A DNA stretch of 64,000 nt from Comamonadaceae bacterium. GTDB lineage: Bacteria > Pseudomonadota > Gammaproteobacteria > Burkholderiales > Burkholderiaceae_C. Every line of letters begins with the position of its first letter. Within the stretch, counting starts at the first letter, position 1. Location of the stretch: contig JAIXPL010000009.1 of NCBI GenBank assembly GCA_027486255.1, forward strand, positions 61,716-125,715, given 5' to 3'. Of the stretch, positions 19,913 to 28,279 are shown one piece after another. Both the position numbers and the translations under genes were made by a program. Below the pieces are notes generated by a model. The model was not told where the DNA came from. It saw only the letters and a program-made list of their open reading frames with translations, and did no database searches.

Positions 19913-20332
19913 ATGGAAAAAGACACGAAGATGGACATGCCACTTCGTACTGTGAGGACCAACATCGTGCAGTCCATCCGCGCATTTCGTGTGTCGGACC
20001 TGCAGGATGCAGCCACCGGGCTGGGCCATCACTTCCTGTATGCAAACCTGGCGAATGCACAGAGCAAGCAGGACGTGCTGGACATGATCGCCGCGCAGTA
20101 CACCTTCCCCGCGCATTTCGGCAAGAACTTTGATGCGCTCTACGACTGCATGACCGACCTGGTGCACAAGTCGGGCCAGCAGCCGGGCTTCATCGTGGTG
20201 CTCGAGCAGATTCCTGCGAACGCCAAGTTCGACAAGGAGGCCCGTGAGCAGCTGCTCGACATCTTCCGCGATGCCGCCGACTACTGGGCGGACCGAAAGA
20301 TACCGTTCAGATGTTTCTATTCTTTTCTGTAG
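19913..20332 (+). CDS. Barstar-like ribonuclease inhibitor
   Basis: This 139-residue cytoplasmic protein has no signal peptide and belongs to the barstar family. The helix that blocks the RNase active site is visible as TFPAHFGKNFDALYDCMTDL. It keeps two aspartates, Asp74 and Asp78, equivalent to barstar Asp35 and Asp39. It lies 51 bases after the RNase gene, so producer cells would be protected from premature activity. The start is uncertain: ATGs at 19913, 19931 and 19937 and a TTG at 19895 are all in frame, none with a clear ribosome site. A strong stem-loop begins at the stop codon. Confidence 0.88.
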   Translation: MEKDTKMDMPLRTVRTNIVQSIRAFRVSDLQDAATGLGHHFLYANLANAQSKQDVLDMIAAQYTFPAHFGKNFDALYDCMTDLVHKSGQQPGFIVVLEQIPANAKFDKEAREQLLDIFRDAADYWADRKIPFRCFYSFL

Positions 20333-20366
20333 CCCGTTCCCCGGAGATTGGCCAAGGGGAACGGGC
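20332..20366 (+). terminator. Stem-loop at the end of the barstar gene
   Basis: A perfect 11-bp stem GCCCGTTCCCC with GGGGAACGGGC encloses 13 bases and starts at the last base of the stop codon. No T tract follows, so it may end the transcript inefficiently or protect the message. The rest of the gap to 20534 shows no gene I can support. Confidence 0.5.
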
Positions 20367-20534
20367 GAATGAGGCCCCGCAAGCAACTGAAGAAGGTAGT
20401 GAACCGATGCCGACCGACAAACTGGTCGACGTCTCGCCCCTGGCGCTGCGCATGAGCAGCCCCTTCAACGCAGGTTACTGGCTGACTGCAGCCTGATCAA
20501 CCGCGTCCGCCCCGCACACGGGGCTTGCCCAGTG

Positions 20535-20560
20535 AAAAGCCCGTCGAATGACGGGCTTTT
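20535..20560. terminator. Bidirectional terminator next to rsmA
   Basis: A perfect 11-bp stem AAAAGCCCGTC with GACGGGCTTTT closes a GAAT loop, with A and T tracts built into the arms. It lies six bases past the rsmA stop and can end the minus-strand lptD-surA-rsmA transcript. Confidence 0.88.
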
Positions 20561-20566
20561 CGCGTT

Positions 20567-21340
20567 TCAGGGGGCCGCAGGATCGAGCGCCTGCACCAGG
20601 CTAACGTATTCGGCCACCGGCACCTCCTCCGCGCGCCGCTGCACGTCGAAATGCGCCGCAAAGCCCCGCTGCTCCAGCCACCGGCCCAAGGTGTGGCGCA
20701 AGAGCTTGCGGCGCTGGCTGAAAGCGACCTGCACCAGCTCGCTGAGCAGCTCGGGCTTGAGCTGCGGCGGCTGGGGGAGCGGCACCATGCGCACCACCGC
20801 GCTGTCCACACGCGGGGGTGGATCAAAGCTGGCCGGGGGCACAAAGAGCACGTCTTCCATGGCGTAGCGCCACTGCAGCATGACGCTGAGGCGGCCGTAG
20901 TGACCCGTGGACGGGGCCGCCACCATGCGGTCGATGACTTCCTTTTGCAGCATGAAGTGCTGGTCCTGCACCACATCGGCCACCTCCAGGAGGTGAAAAA
21001 GAATGGGCGAGGAAATGTTGTAGGGCAGGTTGCCGACGATGCGCAGCTTGTCGGCCTGCAGGCGACGGGCCAGCGCCCGGACATCCACCTTGAGCACGTC
21101 GGACTCGACGACGTCCAGCTGCCCATGCGAGCGCAGCTGCGCCGCGAGGTCGCGGTCGAGCTCAATGACGGTCAGGCGCCCCAAGCGTTCGACCAGGGGC
21201 TGGGTGAGCGCGGCCAGGCCCGGGCCGATCTCCACCATGGGCTGGCCGGGGCGGGGATCGATGGCGCGGACGATCGCATCGATGATGCCGCCATCGGTGA
21301 GGAAGTGCTGACCGAAGCGCTTGCGGGCGATGTGCTTCAA
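20567..21340 (-). CDS. rsmA: 16S rRNA (adenine1518/1519-N6)-dimethyltransferase
   Basis: This 257-residue enzyme (KsgA) dimethylates two adjacent adenines in helix 45 of 16S rRNA late in small-subunit assembly. The motifs are the S-adenosylmethionine site [14 protein letters not shown] and the catalytic [11 protein letters not shown]. The start is a TTG at 21340, giving [14 protein letters not shown], which matches the usual N terminus. No ATG or GTG lies at a sensible place, and a longer open frame upstream overlaps surA without family similarity. The TTG begins 13 bases after the surA stop, so translation is probably coupled. Confidence 0.93.
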   Translation of the reverse strand: MKHIARKRFGQHFLTDGGIIDAIVRAIDPRPGQPMVEIGPGLAALTQPLVERLGRLTVIELDRDLAAQLRSHGQLDVVESDVLKVDVRALARRLQADKLRIVGNLPYNISSPILFHLLEVADVVQDQHFMLQKEVIDRMVAAPSTGHYGRLSVMLQWRYAMEDVLFVPPASFDPPPRVDSAVVRMVPLPQPPQLKPELLSELVQVAFSQRRKLLRHTLGRWLEQRGFAAHFDVQRRAEEVPVAEYVSLVQALDPAAP

Positions 21341-21353
21341 GAAAGGCGCCGAA

Positions 21354-22709
21354 TCACTGGGGCGGCTCGCGGTATTCAATGTAGGCCTGGCCGCGCAGGT
21401 CCTGCAGGAAGGTGCGCATGGACTCCTCGGCCTTTTGCTCCCGCAGCTCGCGGCGGGCCAGGTCGCGCCGCTCGCGGTCGGAGAGCTGGTTCTCGCGGCG
21501 CTCGAGCACCTGAATGAGGTGCAGGCCAAAACGCGACTGCAGCGGTGCCGAGATCTGGCCGGGCTGTAGATTGTCCATCACCTGCTCGAACTCGGGCACG
21601 AACATGCCAGGGGACGCCCATCCCAGATCGCCGCCTTCCCGGGCCGAGGCGTCCTCGCTGAACTCGCGCGCCAACTGGGTGAACTCAACCTGTGCGGCCT
21701 CGATGCGGCGCTTGAAGTCGGTCAGGCGCTGGCGCGCGGCCGCCTCGCTCAAGCGAGGGCTGGGTTTGAGCAATATGTGCCGTGCACGGGTCTGGGTCAC
21801 CGTGGCCTGGGGATCGTCGGCCAACTTTCGTTCAGCCAGCTTGAGCACGTGAAAGCCTGCGCCGCTGCGCACGGGCCCGGCCAAGCCGCCCACCGGCAGG
21901 CCCTTCAGGGCATCGACAAACAGCGGTGGATAGCGCTCGGCGCTGCGAAGGCCCAGCAGTCCGCCGTTGGCCTTGTCACCCGCATCGGAGAGCTCGCGGG
22001 CCAGCGAGGCGAAGTCGGCACCAGCGTCCACGCGCTGGCGGATCTGGCGGGCCTTGGTTTCGAGGATCGCCACCTCCTCAGGGTTGGCGCTCTCGGGCAC
22101 GGCCACCAAAATTTGGGCCACGTTGATCTCAGCCGGGCCATTGGCCATCTCGGCCTTTTTCTCGGCCATGAAACGGTCGATGTCCTGCTCACTCACCCGC
22201 ACCCGGCCATCGACCTCCCGTTCACGCAGGCGCATGAGCAGCAGCTCCTCGCGCAGGTCCTGCCGAAAACGATCGAAGCTGATGCCGTCGGCGGCCAGGC
22301 GCTGGCGAAGCTCGGCCACGCTGATTTGGTTTTGGCGAGCCACGTCGGCGGCGGCCTGCTCCACCGCATCGTCCTCCACCCGGATGCCAATGGCCTTGGC
22401 CGTCTGCAGCTGCACGCGGTCGGTGATCATGCGCTCGAGCACCAGGCGCACAAACTCGGCCCGGGGAGGGACGGGGCGACCCTGCTGGGCCAGTTGTGGC
22501 GCCAAGCGCTGCATGCGCAGCAGGACTTCTTGGTTGGTGATGGGCTCGGAATTGACCACGGCCACGATGTAGTCGGCCGCCTGGATCGTGCCTCTGGCGG
22601 GCGTGCTTGTCTGGGCCTGGCTGGCACCAGCCAGACACAAGACCCCCAACAGTGCCACCAGCCGAGGCAGGCGGCGCAGGGAATGGATCGAAGAGGGGTG
22701 CTTATTCAT
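21354..22709 (-). CDS. surA: Periplasmic chaperone and peptidyl-prolyl isomerase SurA
   Basis: This 451-residue periplasmic chaperone escorts outer-membrane proteins to the BAM complex. A signal peptide occupies about residues 1-33, ending ASQAQ. An N-terminal chaperone module ([14 protein letters not shown] onward) is followed by two parvulin domains, beginning near INVAQILV and ARHILLKP, and a C-terminal helix. The ATG at 22709 overlaps the end of lptD by eight bases. LptD is itself a SurA client, which makes the pairing meaningful. The ATG used gives MNKHPSS; a longer frame upstream is unlikely. Confidence 0.95.
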   Translation of the reverse strand: MNKHPSSIHSLRRLPRLVALLGVLCLAGASQAQTSTPARGTIQAADYIVAVVNSEPITNQEVLLRMQRLAPQLAQQGRPVPPRAEFVRLVLERMITDRVQLQTAKAIGIRVEDDAVEQAAADVARQNQISVAELRQRLAADGISFDRFRQDLREELLLMRLREREVDGRVRVSEQDIDRFMAEKKAEMANGPAEINVAQILVAVPESANPEEVAILETKARQIRQRVDAGADFASLARELSDAGDKANGGLLGLRSAERYPPLFVDALKGLPVGGLAGPVRSGAGFHVLKLAERKLADDPQATVTQTRARHILLKPSPRLSEAAARQRLTDFKRRIEAAQVEFTQLAREFSEDASAREGGDLGWASPGMFVPEFEQVMDNLQPGQISAPLQSRFGLHLIQVLERRENQLSDRERRDLARRELREQKAEESMRTFLQDLRGQAYIEYREPPQ

Positions 22710-25110
22710 AGTTGGTGAAGCGGCTGGGCATGCTGACCTGATCACGCAGCACCTGGTAGCGCGGCACGTTGGAGCGCAGGGTGCTCAGGGGATTGTTGCC
22801 GATGCGCGAAAAACCCACGAACTCGAGCTGGAACATGATCTGCGTGTTGGTGGTGGTCAAGCCCCGTGTGGAGCGCTGCAGCACGGCACGCGCGATCCAG
22901 CAGCAGCCGTCGTACTCCAGGCCCACCACGCTGTCGACCAGCTTGCCGTCGATGGCGCTGTAGTTCAAGCGCCCCACGCTGTACCAGCGCCGCCCGCCCA
23001 GGCCCTCGCCGGCCCGGGCCTGACCGCGGTCACCCCAGAGGTCGTTGATCGGCCACTGCCAGCCCACATCAATCTGTTGGCTACCATTGTCCGTGCTGGT
23101 GATCGCCTGCTGGCGCTTGTAAGACGCCGTGACCACCCGATAAGGGGTCGGGTTGTAACGGGCGCCGATGGCGCTGCGCTTGGAGTCACCTTGCTGGGGA
23201 TTGATCTGGGTGGTCAAGCTCATGGACCACTGCGGCGTCCAGTTCACACTGGCGCCCACCAGCAGGTCGCTCAGGCGGTCGGAGTTGACCGGGGGGACGC
23301 TGCCGTCCAGGGTGACGCGCTGGTCGGCAAAGCGGATGCGCTGGGCCACCCCCAGGCGCAAGGCCTCTGCGCCGGTGCTGGGCACCAGCAGGCGGGACGT
23401 CACGCCCAGCGTGACGAGGTTGGCGTCGGCAATGCGATCGTTGCCGATGTAGCTGTTTTCCAGGAACAGGCTGGCGAAGTTGAAGCTGTTTTCCGCGCTG
23501 TCGTAATTGGGCAGGGCACTCTGGTTGCGGTAAGGCGTGTACACATAAAAGGCCCGCGGCTCCAGGGTCTGAAGGAAGTCGCGGCCAAAGAAGCGGGCCT
23601 CGCGCTCGAACTGCAGACCGCCATCGAGGCTGAAGGTCGGCACGGTGCGGGCGGCCGTGTTCAGGCCGTTCCATTCCTGAGCAAAGTTGTACTGCGTGGC
23701 GTGCAGCTGCACCTTGGGCGTGATGTAGCCGGCCGCCCACACCATAGGCCGGCTGATTTGTGCGCGGCCCACGAAACGGTCGGCATTGATCTGAGAAGCC
23801 GCGATGCGCTGCGCCTGAAAGCGCGTGAAGTCGGTGTCCACCGACCAGTCCACGCCGCCCAGCCCCGCCAAGGGCACATCCAACATGGCGTAGCGCGTGG
23901 TCAGCTGAGGCAGCCGGTCATAGGGCGGCACGATGATGGAATCGGGCGACTGCAAGGTCTGCCAGGTGAGCGAGCGCAGGCCCACCGTCCAGGGGCCACG
24001 GCCCCAGTTCAGCGACACATCGCTGGGCAAGAGGCGCTGCACCAGCGCCTTATTCTGCTGGCGCGGGAAATCGCGCCAGTAGTTGTCATCGCTCACCCGA
24101 TTCAGGTTCAGCGCATAGCTCAGGCCGCCGCCGGCCACACTGGCAGGTAGCAGGCTGTTGTGCTGCAAGCTGTAGGCCCAGCGGTCCTGGCCAGCCAGGC
24201 TGTCACCCGGCATGAAATTGGTGCGCAGGACGCCGCGGTACTCGCGCTCCAGGTAGCGGAACTCGGCACCCACATCGAGACCACGCTTGCTCATCAAGGT
24301 GGGGGTGATGGTGGCGTCGCGGTTGGGTGCGATGTCCAGATAGTAGGGCGTGACCAAGCTGAAGCCGCTGGTGGTGTCCAGCACGTACGAAGGCGGCAGG
24401 AAGCCGGACTTGCGCTGTTCGCTCAGGGGAAAACTCACGCTGCCCCCCCAAGCCAGGAAGGGTACGCCTTTGAAGCGCAGCACCGGCCTGTAGGCCTCGC
24501 CAACGCCGGCGTCAAAGTCGAAGTACATGCGCTGGGCACGGAAGTCCCAACTGGGATTCCAGCTGGCTTCGTTGTCGCGTTCGCAGGTGGTGTAAACCGC
24601 CCGGTGCGCGATCATGCGCTGCTCGCCCAGGAAGTCGATGCGTTCGGCCCGCCCGTTGGCGCCGCTGCGCAGGCGGAAGTCGACCTGGCTGAAAAAGCCC
24701 TCGAAGGTATCCAGCCTCAGTTGAAGCTCGGTGCCGAGAAACAGATTGCCCATGGTCTGGATGCGCACCGGGCCCTGGGTGGTAACGAGCTGGGTGGACT
24801 CTTCCAGATCAATCCGGTCGGCCCGAATGGCCGTGGCCGCGCGGCGCAGCTCGGCCTGGCCCTGAACACTGGTGCGCACCTCGGGCTGGCCACTGACGCG
24901 GTCACCGAAAACGAAGGTCGGGCCCTTCTTGCTCTCGGGAGAGAGCTCCTCGGCCAGCATGGGCGAGGGGCGCAGGTAAACCGGAGGCGGGGCCGCCTCG
25001 CTGCCGGGCGGGGCCTGGGCGTGGGCCAGGGAAATGGCCAGTGTGGCCAGGCCCGAGAAGATGCTTGCGCCGGCCAGAGGTAGAAAACGCGGACGTGGGG
25101 CCGAGCGCAT
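22702..25110 (-). CDS. lptD: LPS-assembly outer-membrane protein LptD
   Basis: This 802-residue outer-membrane protein inserts lipopolysaccharide into the outer leaflet together with LptE. It has a signal peptide (to about residue 31), an OstA-like N-terminal domain (RADRIDLEESTQLV), and a large C-terminal beta-barrel. Only three cysteines are present: one in TTCERDN and two adjacent in DGCCW. The E. coli protein has four, and the N-terminal partner of the disulfide pair is missing here. The ATG at 25110 was chosen because it begins the signal peptide; it has no strong ribosome site. The start lies 59 bases from divergent amgK. Confidence 0.94.
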   Translation of the reverse strand: MRSAPRPRFLPLAGASIFSGLATLAISLAHAQAPPGSEAAPPPVYLRPSPMLAEELSPESKKGPTFVFGDRVSGQPEVRTSVQGQAELRRAATAIRADRIDLEESTQLVTTQGPVRIQTMGNLFLGTELQLRLDTFEGFFSQVDFRLRSGANGRAERIDFLGEQRMIAHRAVYTTCERDNEASWNPSWDFRAQRMYFDFDAGVGEAYRPVLRFKGVPFLAWGGSVSFPLSEQRKSGFLPPSYVLDTTSGFSLVTPYYLDIAPNRDATITPTLMSKRGLDVGAEFRYLEREYRGVLRTNFMPGDSLAGQDRWAYSLQHNSLLPASVAGGGLSYALNLNRVSDDNYWRDFPRQQNKALVQRLLPSDVSLNWGRGPWTVGLRSLTWQTLQSPDSIIVPPYDRLPQLTTRYAMLDVPLAGLGGVDWSVDTDFTRFQAQRIAASQINADRFVGRAQISRPMVWAAGYITPKVQLHATQYNFAQEWNGLNTAARTVPTFSLDGGLQFEREARFFGRDFLQTLEPRAFYVYTPYRNQSALPNYDSAENSFNFASLFLENSYIGNDRIADANLVTLGVTSRLLVPSTGAEALRLGVAQRIRFADQRVTLDGSVPPVNSDRLSDLLVGASVNWTPQWSMSLTTQINPQQGDSKRSAIGARYNPTPYRVVTASYKRQQAITSTDNGSQQIDVGWQWPINDLWGDRGQARAGEGLGGRRWYSVGRLNYSAIDGKLVDSVVGLEYDGCCWIARAVLQRSTRGLTTTNTQIMFQLEFVGFSRIGNNPLSTLRSNVPRYQVLRDQVSMPSRFTNYE

Positions 25111-25169
25111 CGTGAAATATGAGATAAAACCCGAGTCTGCCAAATTCGCACAATTATCCACGAGCCCCC

Positions 25170-26291
25170 ATGACGCCCTCTTCCGCACCGTCCCCGGCCC
25201 AGAGCGCGGCAGCCACCGCCGTGACCTGGGCCGACCCGGCCCGCGCCGCAGCCTTCGAGGCATGGCTGCAGCGCCTGGCCCAGGACCAGCGCCTGCACAC
25301 CAGCAGCCTGCGCCCAGCCTCGGCCGATGCGAGCTTTAGGCGCTACCTGCGCATCGACACCGTGCAGGGGGACAGCCGCATCATCATGGACGCCCCGCCC
25401 GCCCACGAGAACTGCGAGCCCTTCGTGCAGGTGGCCGGCTTGATGCACAGCGCCGGTCTGCGCGCCCCGGAGGTGCTGGCCTGGGACCAGGCGCAGGGCT
25501 TCATGCTGCTGAACGATCTGGGTGCGCAGACCATGATGCAGCTGATCCAGCAAGGCGACACCACGCAGACCCCTCAGCGCGGCGAGCTCGCCCACGATCT
25601 GTACCTGGGCGCCATCGATGCGCTCGTGCGCTGGCAGCTCGCCTCGCGGCCCGGCGTGCTGCCGCCCTATGACGACGCGCTGCTCTCACGCGAGCTCGCC
25701 CTCTTCCCCGACTGGTACGTGGCCCGCCACCGCGGCCTGCAGCTCAGCGCCAAACAGCAACAGACGCTAGAGGCGCTCTTTGCGCAGATCCGGCAACACA
25801 ACCTCGAAGCCCTGGGTGGCGCCCGCGTGTATGTGCACCGCGACTTCATGCCGCGCAACCTCATGGTGCAGCCGGCCGATCCGCGCGCGCCCCTGGGCGT
25901 GCTGGATTTCCAAGATGCGGTCTATGGCCCCATCACCTATGACATCGCCAGCCTGATGCGCGATGCGTTTTTGAGCTGGGACGAGGAGTTCGTGCTCGAC
26001 ATCACCGTGCGCTACTGGCAACAGGCCCGTCAGGCGGGCCTGCCGGTGGGCGACGACTTCGGCGAGTTCTATGCCGCGGTCGAGTGGATGGGCCTGCAGC
26101 GGCACCTGAAGGTGCTGGGCATCTTTGCGCGCCTGACCCTGCGCGACGGCAAGCCCCACTACCTGGCCGACACACCGCGCTTCATCCAGTACGTGCGCAG
26201 CACCGCCTCGCGCTACCGACCGCTCGGCCCTCTGATGCACCTGCTCGAAGAGATCGAAGGCAGTGCCGTGCAAGCGGGCTACACCTTCTGA
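25170..26291 (+). CDS. amgK: Anomeric sugar kinase, MurNAc/GlcNAc recycling (AmgK type)
   Basis: This 373-residue protein has the aminoglycoside-phosphotransferase kinase fold, with the catalytic loop VHRDFMPRNLM and metal motif LDFQDAVYGP. Its place divergent from lptD is that of AmgK in pseudomonads and relatives, where the enzyme phosphorylates N-acetylmuramate or N-acetylglucosamine at C1 during peptidoglycan recycling. In that pathway MurU, a nucleotidyltransferase, normally follows. Here rsmE follows with a one-base overlap, so murU is missing from this site. The specific substrate is inferred from context. Confidence 0.82.
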   Translation: MTPSSAPSPAQSAAATAVTWADPARAAAFEAWLQRLAQDQRLHTSSLRPASADASFRRYLRIDTVQGDSRIIMDAPPAHENCEPFVQVAGLMHSAGLRAPEVLAWDQAQGFMLLNDLGAQTMMQLIQQGDTTQTPQRGELAHDLYLGAIDALVRWQLASRPGVLPPYDDALLSRELALFPDWYVARHRGLQLSAKQQQTLEALFAQIRQHNLEALGGARVYVHRDFMPRNLMVQPADPRAPLGVLDFQDAVYGPITYDIASLMRDAFLSWDEEFVLDITVRYWQQARQAGLPVGDDFGEFYAAVEWMGLQRHLKVLGIFARLTLRDGKPHYLADTPRFIQYVRSTASRYRPLGPLMHLLEEIEGSAVQAGYTF

Positions 26292-27010
26292 TGCCCCGCT
26301 TCTTCGTCGACCTGCCCCTGCAGACCGGGGCCGAACTGCCCCTGCCGGCCGGCGCTGCGCGGCATGTGCAGGTGCTGCGCATGCAGCCTGGCCAAGCGCT
26401 GACCTTGTTCAACGGACAGGGCGGCCAATGGCAGGCCCGCATCCAGCGCATGGGCCGCAGTGAGGTCGACGTGCACATCGAATCGCACGAAGCCGTGGAG
26501 CGCGAAGCGGGCCGGCGCGTGCACCTGGCGCTGGGCATGCCTGCCAACGAGCGCATGGACTGGCTGGTGGAAAAAGCCGCCGAGCTGGGCACCGCCAGTC
26601 TTCAGCCCCTGCACACCGCGCACAGCGTGCTGCGCCTGTCTGGCGATCGTGCCCCCAAGAAGCAACAGCACTGGCAGCAGGTGGCCGCCGCGGCCTGCGA
26701 GCAATGCGGCGGCAACCGTGTGCCCCGGGTGGAAGCCGTGCGCGAACTGGGCGCATGGTTGCCCCAGTCAGCGGGCGTGGCGCCCCTTCGCTGCGTGCTC
26801 TCCCTGGCCGAAGGCAGCCAGCCCCTGTCCCAGGTGCTGGCCGCGCATCCCGTGGGCGAGCTGCTGTTCTTGAGCGGGCCCGAAGGCGGCCTCTCGCCCG
26901 CCGAAGATGCTCAGGCACGCGCCGCCGGTTTCATGCCCGTGACCCTGGGGCCGCGCATCCTGCGCGCCGAAACCGCGGCCCTGGCCGCGCTGGCGCAGGC
27001 GCTGGGCTGA
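26291..27010 (+). CDS. rsmE: 16S rRNA (uracil1498-N3)-methyltransferase
   Basis: This 239-residue SPOUT-fold enzyme methylates U1498 of 16S rRNA. It has an N-terminal PUA-like RNA-binding part (residues 1-70) and the knotted methyltransferase motifs SGPEGGLS and LGPRILRAETAALAAL near the C terminus. The ATG shares one base with the amgK stop (TGATG), indicating coupled translation. The length is typical. Confidence 0.94.
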   Translation: MPRFFVDLPLQTGAELPLPAGAARHVQVLRMQPGQALTLFNGQGGQWQARIQRMGRSEVDVHIESHEAVEREAGRRVHLALGMPANERMDWLVEKAAELGTASLQPLHTAHSVLRLSGDRAPKKQQHWQQVAAAACEQCGGNRVPRVEAVRELGAWLPQSAGVAPLRCVLSLAEGSQPLSQVLAAHPVGELLFLSGPEGGLSPAEDAQARAAGFMPVTLGPRILRAETAALAALAQALG

Positions 27011-27055
27011 GCCGAGGCGACAGTTCCCCTTCGGCGTGTCGGTTATAAGCCAGGG

Positions 27056-28234
27056 ATGAACCGTCATCTCTGGCTGCTGGTGGCCTGCCAAGGCATTTTC
27101 TTCACCAACAACGTCACCTTCATCGCCATCAATGGCCTGGTGGGCTTGGCGCTGGCGCCGGTGGGCTGGATGGCGACCCTCCCGGTGATGGGCTACGTGG
27201 TGGGCGGCGCGCTGTCCACCGGGCTGGTGGCGCGCACGCAGCAGCGCTGGGGCCGCAAAGGCTCTTTCCAGCTGGGCCTGGCGGTGGCGGTGTTCTCCTC
27301 GCTCTTGTGCGCCTGGGCGGCCTACACCAGCCACTTCTGGGTGCTGGTGGCCGCCACGGTGATTGCGGGCTACTACAACGCCAACGCCCAGCTCTACCGC
27401 TTTGCCGCGGCCGAGCTGGCCGAGCCCTCCAACCGCGAGAAAGCCGTCTCCTTCGTCATGGCCGGGGGGCTGATCGGCGCGATTGCCGGCCCCAACCTCG
27501 CTTCAGCCACCCGCAACCTCACGGCCATTCCATTCGCAGGCGCCTACTTTTCATTGGCCGGCGTGGCCCTCTTGGGCATGGCGGTGCTGTCCTTCATCCA
27601 CTTTCCGCCGCCGCCTGCCAAGGGCAGCGCCGGGGGCGGGCGGCCGCTGGGCGAGATCATGCGCCAGCCCGTGTTCGTGGTGGCGGCCATCGGCAGCGCC
27701 CTGGGCTTTGGCGTGATGAACCTGCTCATGGCCGCCACGCCGCTGGCCATGCAGACCTGCGGACTGCCGTTTTCCGAAGCGGCCATCGTGCTGCAGTGGC
27801 ACGTGATCGGCATGTTCGCACCCGGCTTTTTCACCGGCCACCTGATCAAGCGCTTTGGCACCCTGCCCATCATGGGCCTGGGCCTGAGCCTGAACGTGGT
27901 GTGCGTGATGATTGCGCTCTCAGGTGTCGAGCTGCATCACTTTGAAATGGCCCTCTTCCTGCTCGGCGTGGGCTGGAACTTCCTGTTCACCGGCAGCACC
28001 ACCCTGGCCCTGGGGACCTGGCGGCCCGAGGAAAAAGACAAGGCACAAGGTGCGCTCAACTTCTGCGTGTTTGCGGTGACCGCCATCACTTCGCTGGCCT
28101 CGGGCATCCTGGTCACCACACAGGGATGGACCTTGCTGAACCTCGGCTCGCTCCTGCCCATGGCCGTGATGGGCCTGTCGCTGGTGTGGCTGGCGCTGCG
28201 ACAAAAAAGGGAATCCGCCGCAGCACCGGTGTAA
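27056..28234 (+). CDS. MFS transporter
   Basis: This 392-residue protein has about 12 predicted membrane helices and the major facilitator outline, with a basic loop QQRWGRKGSF after the second helix. It starts 45 bases after rsmE on the same strand. Glycine-rich segments such as AGGLIGAIAGPNLAS match the motif-C style seen in efflux carriers, but I cannot assign a substrate. It converges on an M20 peptidase gene 45 bases away. Confidence 0.85.
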   Translation: MNRHLWLLVACQGIFFTNNVTFIAINGLVGLALAPVGWMATLPVMGYVVGGALSTGLVARTQQRWGRKGSFQLGLAVAVFSSLLCAWAAYTSHFWVLVAATVIAGYYNANAQLYRFAAAELAEPSNREKAVSFVMAGGLIGAIAGPNLASATRNLTAIPFAGAYFSLAGVALLGMAVLSFIHFPPPPAKGSAGGGRPLGEIMRQPVFVVAAIGSALGFGVMNLLMAATPLAMQTCGLPFSEAAIVLQWHVIGMFAPGFFTGHLIKRFGTLPIMGLGLSLNVVCVMIALSGVELHHFEMALFLLGVGWNFLFTGSTTLALGTWRPEEKDKAQGALNFCVFAVTAITSLASGILVTTQGWTLLNLGSLLPMAVMGLSLVWLALRQKRESAAAPV

Positions 28235-28279
28235 GGTCCCGACCCCATCGCTTGGGAGCCCGGCCGAGCTGGCGCGGCC

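Noticed and set aside
20407-20496. 29-codon frame MPTDKLVDVSPLALRM onward
   Set aside because: Too short, no clear ribosome site and no recognisable family; possible but not supported.
25155-25163. TTATCCACG upstream of amgK, close to a DnaA box
   Set aside because: Single mismatched copy far from dnaA, in a short promoter gap; probably chance.
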